Below, one piece after another: positions 25,801-36,800 of a stretch of 64,000 bases of DNA (positions are counted from its first letter, which is position 1; every line of letters starts with the position of its first letter). The DNA is from Certhia americana (taxonomy: Eukaryota; Chordata; Aves; Passeriformes; Certhiidae). Position numbers and translations under genes: made by a program. The stretch spans positions 658,222 to 722,221 of the forward strand of contig JAGMWU010000042.1 in assembly GCA_018697195.1 (NCBI GenBank). Reading direction: 5' to 3'. The notes beneath the pieces were generated by a model. It saw only the letters and a program-made list of their open reading frames with translations. It had not been told where the DNA came from and ran no database searches.

Positions 25801-27891
25801 AAAAAAAAAAAAACAAAAAATAGAAAATAATGACTTTCTGTAACAAAAACTATGAGTTTGTTAGTTGGTTTGCTATTTTCATGCATCACAGTTTTAATAA
25901 AACCACTTAACCTTGAGACATCTTCCAAAATACCTGATTTGCCAGGTAGCTGATGTTTTCCTGGGACCTAGAGAAATCAAGGGGCCTACTGTTTTTTTAT
26001 TGCTCCAAAATCTGGATTTTGTTCTTACATATCCAGGCAAGGTGTCCTTACTACCAAACTGTTGGCTGTGTCATGACGCCAATCAGCTGATAAAATAATG
26101 TGGGCCACCAGCATGACCTTTAGCCTCCCACATGCAGGCAGGTGTGCTGAAATGGTTGAGGAATCTTCTCAGAGAGGTGCTGTTTCACTTGCAGAAAAAG
26201 TGAGAATACAGTTTCAAAAATTTCCAACGCCAGAAACCCTCCCCTGTCTATCTGGGAAATGAAGATCCAGGAAAATGCAGTCCACAGGTCAAATTCTCCT
26301 GACCTCTTAAATCTAAAAATCAAGGGTACTCTAAATCACACTGAAGTTTTTGCTCCTCTCTTGTCCAAAATGGAGCAGAACAGCAATCACAGGAATCAAG
26401 GAGCTTTTACAGTTTAAATTATTCTGCTGATCCTCTTTCCACTGCTGTCCTAAAATACACCTCCAGCATGCCACTCAAAAGACCACACTAGAAACAAAGT
26501 AAGATTTAACATGCTCATGAACAATTTCCCTTCACACAGGTGTCCTAAATTCTAAATTATTCACCAGAATTTCCTTTTGACCCTCATGCCCATATACGTG
26601 AGCACTGGGTTTAGTCCAGGACATTGTCAAGTGGACTCCACGTAACTTAAATCACTTCCTCATATTTGAAGCATCCATGAAACCTATGACCTGCACTTTA
26701 TTTTTGTCACTACTGCCATTCCCCTGTACTGAGACTTTCATCCAAACAGTCCAGGACACTACACTGTTCATACAAAAATATTCCAAAATAAATATTTATG
26801 ATAACCCAAGAAGATAACACCAAAAAACGTGAAACTGACACTGCACACAAATGCTTACTGACCATTAAAACCAGCATGTAGCAAAGGATATTAATAACAA
26901 AATAACTGAAATGCAAACAGCATAAAAAACCAGTATGAGTTTTGCCTCAACTTTCCTTGAGACTGAGCTTTATATTATTAAATGCTCTCACTTCCTGGTT
27001 TGTCAGAAACCACATTGTTTTAGAGTCAGAGCTGCTCACCCAAAGGAAGAAGGAGGGACAATAATTGTTTTTAGAGATGTTTCAAGACCTCTGGCAATAG
27101 CACAGCACCTTTGTAAACATGAGAGTTTTTTTCTTAATGTTTGATCTCCTGCATCAAGGAAACATTATTTACTAGACTAATTATTTTAAGTTACGGAATC
27201 TAAAGCAACTGGCCCAAAAAACTCAATGGCATATATTACATCTGTGGCTTCAACAAGGAAAAGTTGTATCCTCAATGTTTAGTGAGATCTGTTATGAAAA
27301 ATTAGATACAGCCACACAGCATTCAAAAAATAGTAGCTGAGTCTCTAATTCATTAATTTAAAAAAGGACAGTGAAACCATCTTCTACTATTCACAAAAAG
27401 CAGACTGTGTAAAGCATGTTTGAATGAACTGCTCCCTGACACAGTCACCCCCTGCACATGGAAGTTCTACCACCTTCCAAAGCCAACAGGAAGCCAGAAC
27501 GGTTGCAAACATCTTCAAAACCTGCTTTGACTTAAAACAGTGTGTGTGTTTTGATGACAGTTTGAGTAACTAAATTAACATTTAACTTTCTTGTTGAGTA
27601 CACCTGTTAAATGTTTAAACATAACAGTATACTTCTCAGTTCTAAATAAAGCAACAATTTCTCTGAGGAACAAAGGAAGAGGATGCTTACAGTTGTTTCA
27701 AGCATAAATACGTATATAAAAAGGCTCATATGCTTTTTCTCCCAGCTTTTGTGGTAAGTAAAAAGAACCTGGTTGAAATCCAGCTCAGTGTAAGTGTAAA
27801 AAATTATTAACAGAAAAACAGCATCAAAAAACCTGCAGATTCTTCTGCACATGCGTGCTGTTCTTTCCCCTCATTCATGCAATCAACTTAC

Positions 27892-28116
27892 CAGGTTAAA
27901 CACGGTGTCAACTATGTCTCTGTTGGACACTTCACCAACTTCCACCAGTCCCGTCAGCACAGCGAATTTCATCCTGATGCCTCGGATGGGGACTCCTGGA
28001 TTCAAAGGCTGCAGCACACTTCCCCCTTCAGCAGCGTTTCCTTCTTTTCCCGCTGCTCCTCCTCCTCCTCCATCATCACCTGTTGGCTGAACAACTTGTT
28101 TGCCTTCGCTCGCCAT
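27892..28116 (-). CDS. LRBA: LRBA first coding exon (N-terminal 75 residues)
   Basis: LRBA is a very large cytoplasmic scaffold (ConA-like/ARM, BEACH and WD40 regions) that acts in vesicle trafficking, including protection of CTLA4 from lysosomal degradation. Only the first 75 residues are here. The translation starts MASEGKQ, has the acidic/glycine stretch PTGDDGGGGG (residues 11-20), then the diagnostic block NPGVPIRGIRMKFAVLTGLV (39-58), followed by EVGEVSNRDIVDTVFNL. The paralogue NBEA shares the MKFAVL core, but PTGDDGGGGG and IRGIRMKFAVLTGLVEVG fit LRBA. The start is the ATG at 28,116, in a GGCCATGG context and at the position of the mammalian start; the frame is open further upstream but I see no better ATG. 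The exon ends in phase 0 after ...FNL with a consensus donor GTAAGT (27,891-27,886). Later exons lie outside the window. The GC-rich, glycine-coding first half differs from the conserved second half, as expected for a disordered N-terminus. Confidence 0.93.
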
Positions 28117-28238
28117 GGCCAGTTCACCGCAGGCTACGGCTTCCAGCGCCAGCTCCACACGCTCGCCGCTCCGGGAAGAGCTGGTCAGCCGGCAAGGTGA
28201 GCGGCGGCCCTCTGCTGCGTCCTTCCCTTGGGCTCCGG
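28117..28238 (-). other. LRBA: LRBA 5' UTR part of exon 2 (inferred)
   Basis: On the minus strand a pyrimidine-rich tract (CGCTCCCTCTCCTCGGCAG) ends at 28,239 and would serve as the acceptor for the exon carrying the LRBA start codon. The 122 bases between it and the ATG would be untranslated. This is inferred from the splice signal alone; a transcript could also begin inside this stretch without an upstream intron. Confidence 0.45.
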
Positions 28239-28611
28239 CTGCCGAGGAGAGGGAGCGGCGGCCGGGGAGGACGCGCCCTCGGAATCGCGGCTCTTTCCTC
28301 GGCAGGAGGAGTATGTCACAGCGCTGCCCTCGGGCAGGTATTCGCAGCCCTGAAGGACAACCCGAGGCGTGTTTCAGCCCGCGCTCCTCCAGGCTCTGCC
28401 CACAGCCCGCACCTCCCGGTCCCTGCCCCGGGAGCGCTCACGCCTCTCCCCGCGGAAGTGCTGCCGGACCCGCCGCGCTACGAGCCCCCACCTCAGAGGT
28501 TTAATCTGCCTTTTTCTATTTTTTTTTTTTTTTTTCGCTCCTCCTTCCCGCCCGGCTGCTGCTGGGGTACGGCGGCAGGCAGGTGCAGCGCCCCGCCAAG
28601 TTCGCACTCAC

Positions 28612-28925
28612 CGCGGGCTGCAGAGGGGGTGCGGGCTGCCCGACGCGCCGCTCCGGGGCCGGCAGGCGGCTGCGCTGCCCGGCTGCGGGCTGCGCTCTGC
28701 CGGCCGCCGCTCCGCCCGCCCAAAGGCGCCTCAAGTTCCAGCCGCCGCTGCTGCTGCCGCTCCTGCTCCTGCTGCTGCCGCCTCACAGCGCGGTCCCGGT
28801 CAGCCTCATCTCCTTCCTGCCGGCGCGGCCGCTCGCTGCCGCCATGACAGCGCGGAGCCCCCGGAGCGCCTGCGCGGGCCGGGCGCGGGCGGGGCCGCGG
28901 CGCGGGGCGGGAGCGCGGGCTGCGC
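28612..28925 (-). other. LRBA: LRBA non-coding exon 1 (inferred, 5' end uncertain)
   Basis: A consensus minus-strand donor GCG|GTGAGT has its GT at 28,611-28,610, so an exon could end at 28,612. Mammalian LRBA also begins with a non-coding exon as far as I recall. The upstream limit is a guess within the GC-rich block: the start must lie somewhere between about 28,650 and 28,980. The proposed intron 1 (28,611-28,239) contains a 17-base A run on the minus strand. Confidence 0.35.
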
Positions 28926-28930
28926 ACGCC

Positions 28931-28970
28931 CAGGTGAGCGCAGGTGAGCGCAGGTGAGAGCAGGTGAGAG
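28931..28970 (+). repeat. Four tandem 10-mers CAGGTGAGCG/CAGGTGAGAG
   Basis: There are two copies of CAGGTGAGCG followed by two of CAGGTGAGAG, head to tail without gaps. Each copy holds the word CAGGTGAG. On the plus strand that word is a consensus 5' splice site; as double-stranded DNA it is the CAGGTG E-box preferred by SNAIL and ZEB factors. It sits at the upstream edge of the LRBA CpG island, directly next to the pentanucleotide array. Confidence 0.85.
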
Positions 28971-28975
28971 GGGCC

Positions 28976-29470
28976 GCGCCCTGCCCTGCCGCGCCCTGCC
29001 GCGCCCTGCCGAGCCCTGCCCCGCCGAGCCCTGCCCTGCCGAGCCCTACCCTGCCCTGCCGAGCTCTGCCGAGCCCTGCCCTGCCGAGCCCTGCCGAGCT
29101 CTGCCCTACTCTGCCCCTCCCTGCCCTGCCCCTCCCTGCCCTGCCTTGCCCTGCCCTGCCTTGCCCTGCCCTGCCTTGCCCTGCCCTGCCTTGCCTTGCC
29201 CTGCCTTGCCCTGCCTTGCCCTGCACTGCCAACCCTGCCTTGCCCTGCACTGCCAACCCTGCCTTGCCCTGCCTTGCCCTGCCTTGCCCTGCCTTGCCCT
29301 GCCTTGCCCTGCCTTGCCCAGCTCTGCCTTGCCCTGCCCTGCTTTGCCCTGCCCAGCTCTGCCCAGCTCTGCCCTGCCCTGCCCTGCCTTGCCTTGCCCA
29401 GCCCTGCCCTGACCTGCTTTGCCCTGCCCTGCCCTGCTTTGCCCTGCCCTGCTCTGCCCTGCCCTGCCCC
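28976..29470. repeat. (CCTGC)n pentanucleotide array, about 0.5 kb
   Basis: The unit is CCTGC on the plus strand (GCAGG on the minus), with frequent CTTGC variants. The left third is less pure, with CCGAGC and GAGCTC-type interruptions. A roughly 24-base higher-order unit containing CACTGCCAACCCTGCC occurs twice near 29,221-29,265. Because 5 is not a multiple of 3, every frame on both strands stays open and reads as low-complexity LPCPA or GQGRA peptide; these are not genes. The minus strand is a series of GGG runs separated by two or three bases. Confidence 0.95.
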
Positions 29471-29564
29471 CTGGCCGTGGGGCTGCTGCTCACCTGTGGC
29501 CATGCAGCGCCCGTGGGGACCCGGCTGTGGTTGAGGCTGTGCGCTGTAGCGTGTCCCTGACTAT

Positions 29565-30060
29565 TGCAGTGTTCACAGAACTGGTAGGGAAGGGGCCTCT
29601 GGAGATCATCTCATCTATTCCCCCTGCCAAGACAGGGTCACCTGGAGCAGGTGACACGTCCAAGTGAGTCTGGAATGTCTCCAGAGAGGGCGAGTCCTCC
29701 CTGGGCAGCCTGTTCCTGTATTCTGCCACTCTCAGTATAAAGTTCTTCTTCATGCTGAGGTGGAACTTCTTGTGTTTTAGCTTGTGGGCATTATTCCTGC
29801 TCCTCTGAAAAGAGTCTGGCACCGTCCTCTGGGTACCCACCTTTCTGATATTTATGTGCTTTAATGAGATCCCCTTCAGTCTTCTCCAGACTGAACAGGC
29901 CCGACTGCCAGTCTCTCCATGAGAGAGATGCTCCAAGTCATCTTTGTGTCCTGGTCCTGCTGGACCCCCTCCAGTAGCTCCTTGTCTGTCTTGTCCTAAG
30001 GAGCCCAGAACTGGACACAGCCTCTAGACGTGGCCTCAGTACCTCACTAGCGCTGAGTTC
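29565..30060 (-). mobile_element. CR1 LINE 3' fragment
   Basis: The recognisable CR1 3' region reads inverted on the plus strand: GGAGATCATCTCATCTATTC near the left end, CTGGGCAGCCTGTTCC, a block resembling 'agtaaagttcttcttcat', then CCAGACTGAACAGGCCC and AGCCCAGAACTGGACACAGC towards the right. The LINE 3' end therefore lies at the left and the copy is 5'-truncated, as usual. It separates the LRBA promoter block from the GC-rich block at 30.2 kb. Any ORFs in it are remnants or chance. Confidence 0.88.
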
Positions 30061-30153
30061 TGTAACTGTTCAATAACTGAACTCTGCCCTTCCTGAAGCA
30101 ATTTTGTGTTTCTTTTGGGAGGAGTAGTTTTGGAGAAGAGGAGGGGTTTTTGT

Positions 30154-30188
<35 letters not shown>

Positions 30189-30189
30189 A

Positions 30190-30560
30190 TCAAAGAAACC
30201 CAATGCGAGCAGCGGGCCCGCAGCCGGGAGGAAAACCATTTGGGGACCATTCCCGGAGGAAAACGGCGGCTGTGCGGGAGAAGAGGATGTTTGGCTGGTC
30301 CAGCTGCTGCTGCTGCCGCCAGAACCATCCCGGGGAGGCGGGTGAGACTCTTCCACCACCCAAACCTCCAGCATGGGCGGGCGCGCTGTCATTCCTCCTC
30401 CACCTCCTCCTGCTGCTCCCTGGATAGCGCAAGGGGAGCGAATGTGGGTCATGGCAGACGCCACCCCGGTGTTACGAGCTGAGGAAAAAAGGAATCGGGA
30501 CGAGGGAAGGAAAACCCCCGCCGAGCCCCCGGGGTGAGTGGCAGAAGCTCCACGTACAAC
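30190..30560. promoter_or_regulatory. GC-rich block, candidate second promoter or exon
   Basis: This block of about 370 bases is GC- and CpG-rich, with AT-rich DNA to its right and a 28-base T run at 30,157-30,184 to its left. On the plus strand an ATG at 30,451 in good context (GTCATGG) opens a frame starting MADATPVLRAEEKRNRDE that reaches a strong donor GGG|GTGAGT (GT at 30,534-30,535) after 83 bases; without splicing it stops one codon later. I do not recognise the peptide. It could be an upstream LRBA promoter, the first exon of a divergent transcript, or merely GC-rich sequence. Confidence 0.35.
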
Positions 30561-32964
30561 TGGGGGAAAGCACGGGAGCTGCTGCCCTTTTTGTGCTCTC
30601 TCCTAGGGTGATGTGAGCTACAAATAGGCATCAACCCTATCCTATCTCTTTTGTTTGACCTTTTTAGATGAATTTATTTGATATTCATCTGAGTATCTGT
30701 TAATAAAGAAGTGGGAGGGTCTGCTCCTCCAAACTCTTCTTTCAAGGAATTTTCAACTGTGCATTTTTAAGGAGACCGCCTGTGTTAATGAGGATTAGAG
30801 ACACTCCTGAAAGCTGTAGGGTCTTGTGCCAGCTGTTTAACACGCAGACAAGTGTTTGAGGTCTATTAACAAAGTATCACAGCCAACGTGGCAGCATCAG
30901 AGCTTTCCAGAGAAAGAATCATCTCGGGAATGTGAACATAACCTGCAGACAGACAGATATGGAAAACAAATATAAGCATATGTACATTTTAACACTTCAC
31001 ATCCTCTGTGATTTAAGAAGCTGTCATTATGTAATTCTGTGGAGGAAAAGGGAATGAATCGTTAAACTGGTAAAAATTTCTGTGTTTTGAAATCCTGCAT
31101 TAAAGAATTTCCAAGGAGGACAACTGGCATTTGTATGGAAAATAAAAATTTCTCCTTACACCTGATACTGCACTGTGTTTGGGATGGAACCAAACATGTT
31201 TGGATAACATGTGTTTACACAGACAAAAAAAAAGGTAGAAGCAAACTCAAACCACAGTTTTTCTGGAAAATGCTTTTCTGAAGTGACCTGCAATGTTTCT
31301 TATAAGCATACCAAGTATGATTGTAATTATTTAATATTAATTTTTATATGAACTGTATTATTACTATTAATATTAATTTTATTATCAACATCATATATCT
31401 TGATTGTGGCCTGATTTGAGAACGCCGTACTTAGTGTGTGTAGGTATCAAATTTCCCATGGTTTTGCAGCAAAAAGTATGAGACACTCAAGACAAGACAC
31501 ATTCCATTATAATGCCTGTTCCATTCCCTTCCTACGTAATTTTTTCACATTGTTACTTTTATCTATAGACTACATGTCAAGACAAGAACATTTCATATCT
31601 GCTCTCCTGTTTGAATTTCCAAGTCCTAAGAAAAAACTAGCCTCCTTTTTTCCCTTTCTTTTTCCACTTTCTTCCTCAGAACGAGAAATGTTGACAGAGT
31701 CAGTCTCTGCAAAGCTACAGTAATCTTGTGTGGCTACACACATGCTGTGTAATCTTGAAATTTCAATCTTAGTGTTTGCTGCTGCCAGCATTTCCCATGC
31801 ATTTTTTTGATTCCTTACATCTACTGCTTGATCTTCCCTGTCTTTCTGAGTCACCTGTAGTTTGCTGAAGTATTACCTTCCCTCTTGTAAGGAAGATACA
31901 ATTTTTATTTAAGCCTTTAAGGTGGCTAAGTACACAAACACGTCAGTTTTATCTGCCTGCTTTTAGGTATTCCTTTTCTCCCATTGTCGGCCTTTAAGGT
32001 TTCCATCAGGCTATTCACTACCAGGCAAAAGCAGGAATGAAATAATGTTTGGAATTTTTTACGTACTTAGTGACTTGGAGTACATGTTCTGTTTGTGGCC
32101 TCTCCTGTTATCCAAAGAGAATGTAACATTTGTTGTTAATATTTTACTGCTTTCTTTTTTTTTTTTTTTAACATCTCACTGGAAAGAAAATAAATAAAAT
32201 ACAATAATTGCAAAAATCCAGTTTAATGGATTTCAGATGTTTTCATCTAAACTACATACTCCAATAGTCAGCAAATCCAGCTTGCCAGGGAAAGCAGCAT
32301 TGTCACGTTGAATCCTGTCAGATATTCCTGTATTTCCTTACAGACAAATAAATACTCCCTGACTTGATTGTTAAAGGCAGTGGGCTATGTGCATTAGTCA
32401 AGGCCAGTAAAGTTCAGCAGACTGCCAGTTTAGAGTTCCATAGACAATTGTTTAAATTCCATTTTTCAGCCAGGTAAAATCAGTGTTAAATTTTTCAGCT
32501 GACCTGTTGATCTCAGTTTGGGCTGGGTTTATGTTCAAACAACCATGCCAAAAACCCATCACCAAAGATCTAGAAAAACAGACTAGATTACATTAAATAA
32601 AAGCTATTTAAATGACAACTGAGAGTCAGAAGTAAACCCTCTTGTCCTGAGCTTCTCAAAAATGGTTACAAGTGCAGTGCTGGTTCTGCCTCCCACAAGC
32701 AAACTGGAAGTGTTGCACTAAGGGAATAAAAAATTTTCTGTAGTTTTCTGTAAACCCTACACCCCAAATAAAAAAATCAGAAAGCATCATTTAAAAATTA
32801 ACTTAAACCCCATCTGGGAAGGAACTCCACCGGATCTTATGGAAATTACTAATAAAGTCTCTAAGCCCCATTTTAAGAAAAATTGTACTTTCTCTTTAAA
32901 TAACCTTTAAAGTATTACCATGGGTGCTGGTTTAGAAGCTTTATTCAAATTTCCTGAAGTCTCT

Positions 32965-33190
32965 ATTCATGGCTGGTCAGACCCCTTTGGGGATGCTGTG
33001 TCCAGTTCTGGGCTCCTCAGTAAAATGGGCACATGGGCACACTGGAGCAGGTCCTGGAGCAGACCCCAGAGATGGTGGAGAGACTCAAGCATCTGGTGTA
33101 GGAGGAGAGCCTGAGGGAGCTGGGGGTCTTTTCAATGTGCATTAATAGCTGGGGAGGGGGAGTGAAGTACAGCAGCTGAGGAACAGACCC
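32965..33190 (+). mobile_element. CR1 LINE fragment
   Basis: Plus-oriented CR1 text: GTGTCCAGTTCTGGGCTCCT, CACTGGAGCAGGTCCTGGAG, AGAGCCTGAGGGAGCTGGGG. It corresponds to the part upstream of the 3' terminal 300 bp and ends without the 3' octamers. It lies some 350 bp before another plus-oriented CR1 and may be part of the same insertion. Confidence 0.8.
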
Positions 33191-33539
33191 ACTCATTACA
33201 TCTGTTGTGAGAGTAATTTTTGGCAGCTGGAGTCAATACCCTCCAAACTGCTGCAGATAAATCTGAGCAGTGGTCAGGGATCAGATCTTTTAAGTAAAAG
33301 CTCCCATTTGGTTCATATAGGAAAAGAAAGCAAGGGTCCGCAATAACTCATAACTTTCTTCTGCTTTCACAGTGCAACTAAATTGATGTTCAGTTTTGTC
33401 AGGGTCTGAGGGGACTTCATGACACCCAGCAACGTCAGAAAATGTTTTAAACTAAGTATGTTTTAGCAACTAAATACTCTGTCTTTAAGCAAAATGAGGG
33501 AAGAGAAGTAATACATACTTTTTATAACTTTTTATGACC

Positions 33540-33822
33540 AAATGCTTCTTAATCTTGAGCAATGGATGAGAAGAAATGGCTGGAGGTCATGCCAGGGAGG
33601 TTTAGATTGGATATGAGGATCAAAGGGTCGTCAAGCACTGGAACAGGCTGCTCAGGGAAGTGGTGGAGTCACCATCCCTGGAGGTATTTAAAAGATGTGT
33701 GAATGTGGCACTTAGGGACATGGTTTAGGGGTGGGATTGGCAGTATTGGGTTAGTGGTTGGACTTCATGATTTAAGAGCAATTTTTCCAACCTAAATGAT
33801 TCTATGATTCTGTGATTTAGGA
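33540..33822 (+). mobile_element. CR1 LINE 3' fragment with terminal octamers
   Basis: Plus-oriented CR1 3' end: GGAGGTCATGCCAGGGAGG, GGAACAGGCTGCTCAGGGAA, CACCATCCCTGGAGGTATTT, GTTAGTGGTTGGACTTCATG, then CCAACCTAAATGATTCTATG and ATTCTGTGATT, which are the tandem 8-bp 3' repeats typical of CR1. Confidence 0.9.
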
Positions 33823-36800
33823 CTTTTTTAAAAATCCTTGACTGGATATTAAAATTCAAATGGAAAAGCTGATTTTAAATACTGTTCGCCTTAAATAAGG
33901 GAGGTCCTCTCAGTTTCTACAGAGAGCATAGTACTTTAAGAGAGCAATGTCATCCAAAAACAAAGATCAGCCTTGCCTAAAGAGGAAGCTTGCTTTCTTT
34001 TTGATTAAGTGTGAAGGTTTTCACAGATGTGTTAGGTGGCATTATTTCATTTTTAGATATACTTTGGTGCATTTTTATAATGTAGGTTTTTACATTCTTA
34101 TAATGTACTTTTAAAAATGCATATGGTGATTTTTTTCTCATTTACAAGTGTAATCAGTATAAATTCATCTGCATCATGTGTTCGTGATTGGTAGATTGCT
34201 GCTATCAGTGTTCTTAAAAGCACTGAATTAATAAATTAATGTCTAATGAGTCTCAGCTAGGTGGCATTGGAAAATGCATTTCCATTCTCTGAGGAATTAA
34301 TGCAGGCACTGAGCTGAAGAAGCTGCTTTATCTCATTTCTTTGGTTCTCTTAACCTAGAAGGAGCCTTCAAAATGTCAATGTAATTCCTTACACCATGCA
34401 GGTTATATCAGGAAATATCTCAGGAACTTTTACCACAGCAAACTCTGAATAAACTTATGAAACATCTCAATGGGCACTACTCTTAATGAGCAGTCTTTAT
34501 TTTTCCTTTTGATTCTGCACCCTTGTTTTGTTAGCTTTTTTTTTTCCACTCCCACATTCGTACTAAAAGATATGATTGTTGTTGTTGTAGTCCTCTTAAG
34601 AATCCAGCTTCTGGCAGCATTGAAAGACACGTTTGCTTTGTTTGCTGCTTTGGAAGTAAACCCTACACTGGTTTTGGGCAAAACAAAGCTGCCTGACATG
34701 AGCAAACAGAAGACACTACAAATGATGTTTCTTCACTAGGGCCCTGTTCACTGAAAGCCAAGTTTAAATTCATGAGGTCAGATATCTGTGCACTTGCAGA
34801 GTGTGCTGGAGGGAGGTGTTTTGCACCTGTGCTCACCTGCCTTGCTACTCTGTACCCAAAGGATTCTGTGGAAGCAGCTGTTCCCAGTCCTTCCCTTATC
34901 ACACTCAGCTCACATTGCAGTTGTTTTTCATGTACTATTCAAACTCTCCAGCCAAACCTGGTCCAAAAGAAGCATAAGATCTAGAAATAGCTCCATATTA
35001 GAGTTTTGAGAGGGATTATGAGAGGTTTTCTGCATAAAACTCTAGTATGATCTCAGATGATGTTTTGAAATCCCCAACAAATTGCTTCTCACAGAGGCTG
35101 GATTAAGATCTGTGGCGTAAATGCAGTTAGGGGCCCGTGCTACATCACAGCAAGGAATGAGTAACAAAAACTTGAATTATTACTATTATTGTTATTATAG
35201 AAACAGCTCACAGTTGGTAGATATAGTGATGCTTCAATCTTTCAGTTCTATTGTACAGTTTGAAATACAAAGGTTAGAGATGCTCCTGTAATGGATACAG
35301 GAGCCATATAATCTCCCTCTGGATTTTAATACTTCTCTGGATCACAACATTGAAACAAAAAGAGAACAGACAAGCCTGAGGATTTTGGCAAAGTCATTGT
35401 TTCCCAGAGACCACATAGCAACTGGTGGCTACACAAAAAGGAAAAAAAAAAAAAGAGGGGGAGGGTGTGCCTCTGAAAAATTGTGCTGTATTTGGTTTTC
35501 TTACAATAGCTTATGTACATTTTTGATGCTGTATTAATTTTGGCTCACCTGAAACCTTTCTATTTTAGCTACAAATTCCTTATATTTTTTCTGTCAAACG
35601 TATTTTTTGCTACCTCATTTTCTTTTCAATACAGCTCCTCCTGAATTGATGCTTTTCTAGGATTCAGAGGGAGGAGGCTCTGTAGGAGGGAGGAAAATTA
35701 ATAGGATTTTGTGTAGGAGGATGAGCAGGTCAAGGAAGAAAAGGTGATCTTCATGTTTTAGAAGGAAGGAGAAGGACAAAATCAAATCAATGTGGTGAAT
35801 TAAACAGAGGACAGAACAGCAGAAAGTGAAAGGAAGGGGGTCTAAGAACCTGTTTTAGAGAATCAGGAATCAATGGCAAGGAAATGGCCAGAGAGACAGT
35901 CTATAGAGAGCAGTAATGAAACAGTTCCTGCTTTAGAAACGGAATGGAAATAGAAATAAAATATTTAGAAGATGTCAGTTTTACCTACCTGCAGTGCCTT
36001 TCATTAGATTATTAGAAGCTGTGCACCAAGGAACATTCTTTGACTTATCTACCACAGGAGTCACAGAGTGATAAAGGATTGTCTGTCTGGATTAGCTGTG
36101 GTATTCTGCATATCAAACTGACTACTTTGCAAAGCAGCCAGGTGCTGCAAGACAGTAGCTTATCATTAAACATCAGCCACTGTGGAAGCCAGTATTTCCT
36201 GAAGATACAAATCTTTTACATAATCCTTTCTGTATTATCCCCTATATTCTATCCCCACTAGGTTTATGAAACCAGCTATTCACCATTGATCCAATTAGTC
36301 CAGTTAGCACCAACTGAAAACAAAAAAAAGTACTTCCACCTCAAAATGTTGTGAACATCTAGCTGACTCAGGGGAAATAGGAGATCTGAAGAAAATCTGC
36401 AATCTGGTTGCAGGGACCCTATATTAGGACATAGAAATAAGGTGAAAATAGGAGATAGTATTAAGGAATTAATTGAGCAAATGTAGCTCTAAACAATGTC
36501 CATGCATCATGTCCATGTTGGTTTGGTAACACTTGACCAGATGGTGATACATTGATAAGAGTTGCTACAGATGTGACAGTAATTCATCTGTTGAAGTACC
36601 AACAAGGGACATGGAACCAGTCCCAGGGTTACCTCGATGAATACTCTGTGTGAAATTCATCTTCTTTATGTTGATAAGAGGTGAATTTGCAGGATGAGAT
36701 GAGGGAGTTGTGTGCTGACTTAAATATGATGTCAAATGATGACCCCAAATGTTATTGGTAAAAGCCATTGTTATCTCTGCAGCTGCCAGCCACCTACTCA

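Larger units (their letters stand above)
1..27891 (-). other. LRBA: First coding intron of LRBA (partial)
   Basis: The donor at 27,891 opens an intron that should run past base 1: I found no minus-strand match to the next LRBA residues (expected to begin LVGG.FDLEMNF). Outside the repeats listed separately I see no recognisable genes. In particular 300-1,040, 7,200-15,490, 16,120-17,490, 18,110-22,540 and 22,800-27,890 hold only AT-rich unique-looking sequence, homopolymers and short chance ORFs. LRBA is known for very large introns. Confidence 0.75.
28085..28975. promoter_or_regulatory. CpG-island promoter of LRBA
   Basis: This block is strongly GC-rich with frequent CpG, in contrast to the AT-rich flank on the left. 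It covers the first LRBA exons and several GC-box-like GGGCGGG/CCCGCCC words. No TATA box is apparent, which fits a housekeeping-type promoter with dispersed initiation. CpG islands often fire in both directions, and plus-strand donors are present here too (CAAG|GTGAGC at 28,193-28,202 and the repeated CAG|GTGAG at 28,931-28,970). Confidence 0.75.

Noticed and set aside
28117..28158. Upstream extension of LRBA (ELALEAVACGELA)
   Set aside because: The codon at 28,158 is GTG, not ATG. The ATG at 28,116 has the strong context and matches the family N-terminus.
28493..29503. Very long open frames (up to 336 codons) on both strands across the CCTGC array
   Set aside because: A 5-bp repeat without stop words keeps all frames open; the translations are low-complexity GQGRA/LPCPA repeats. 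This is a repeat artefact, not a gene.
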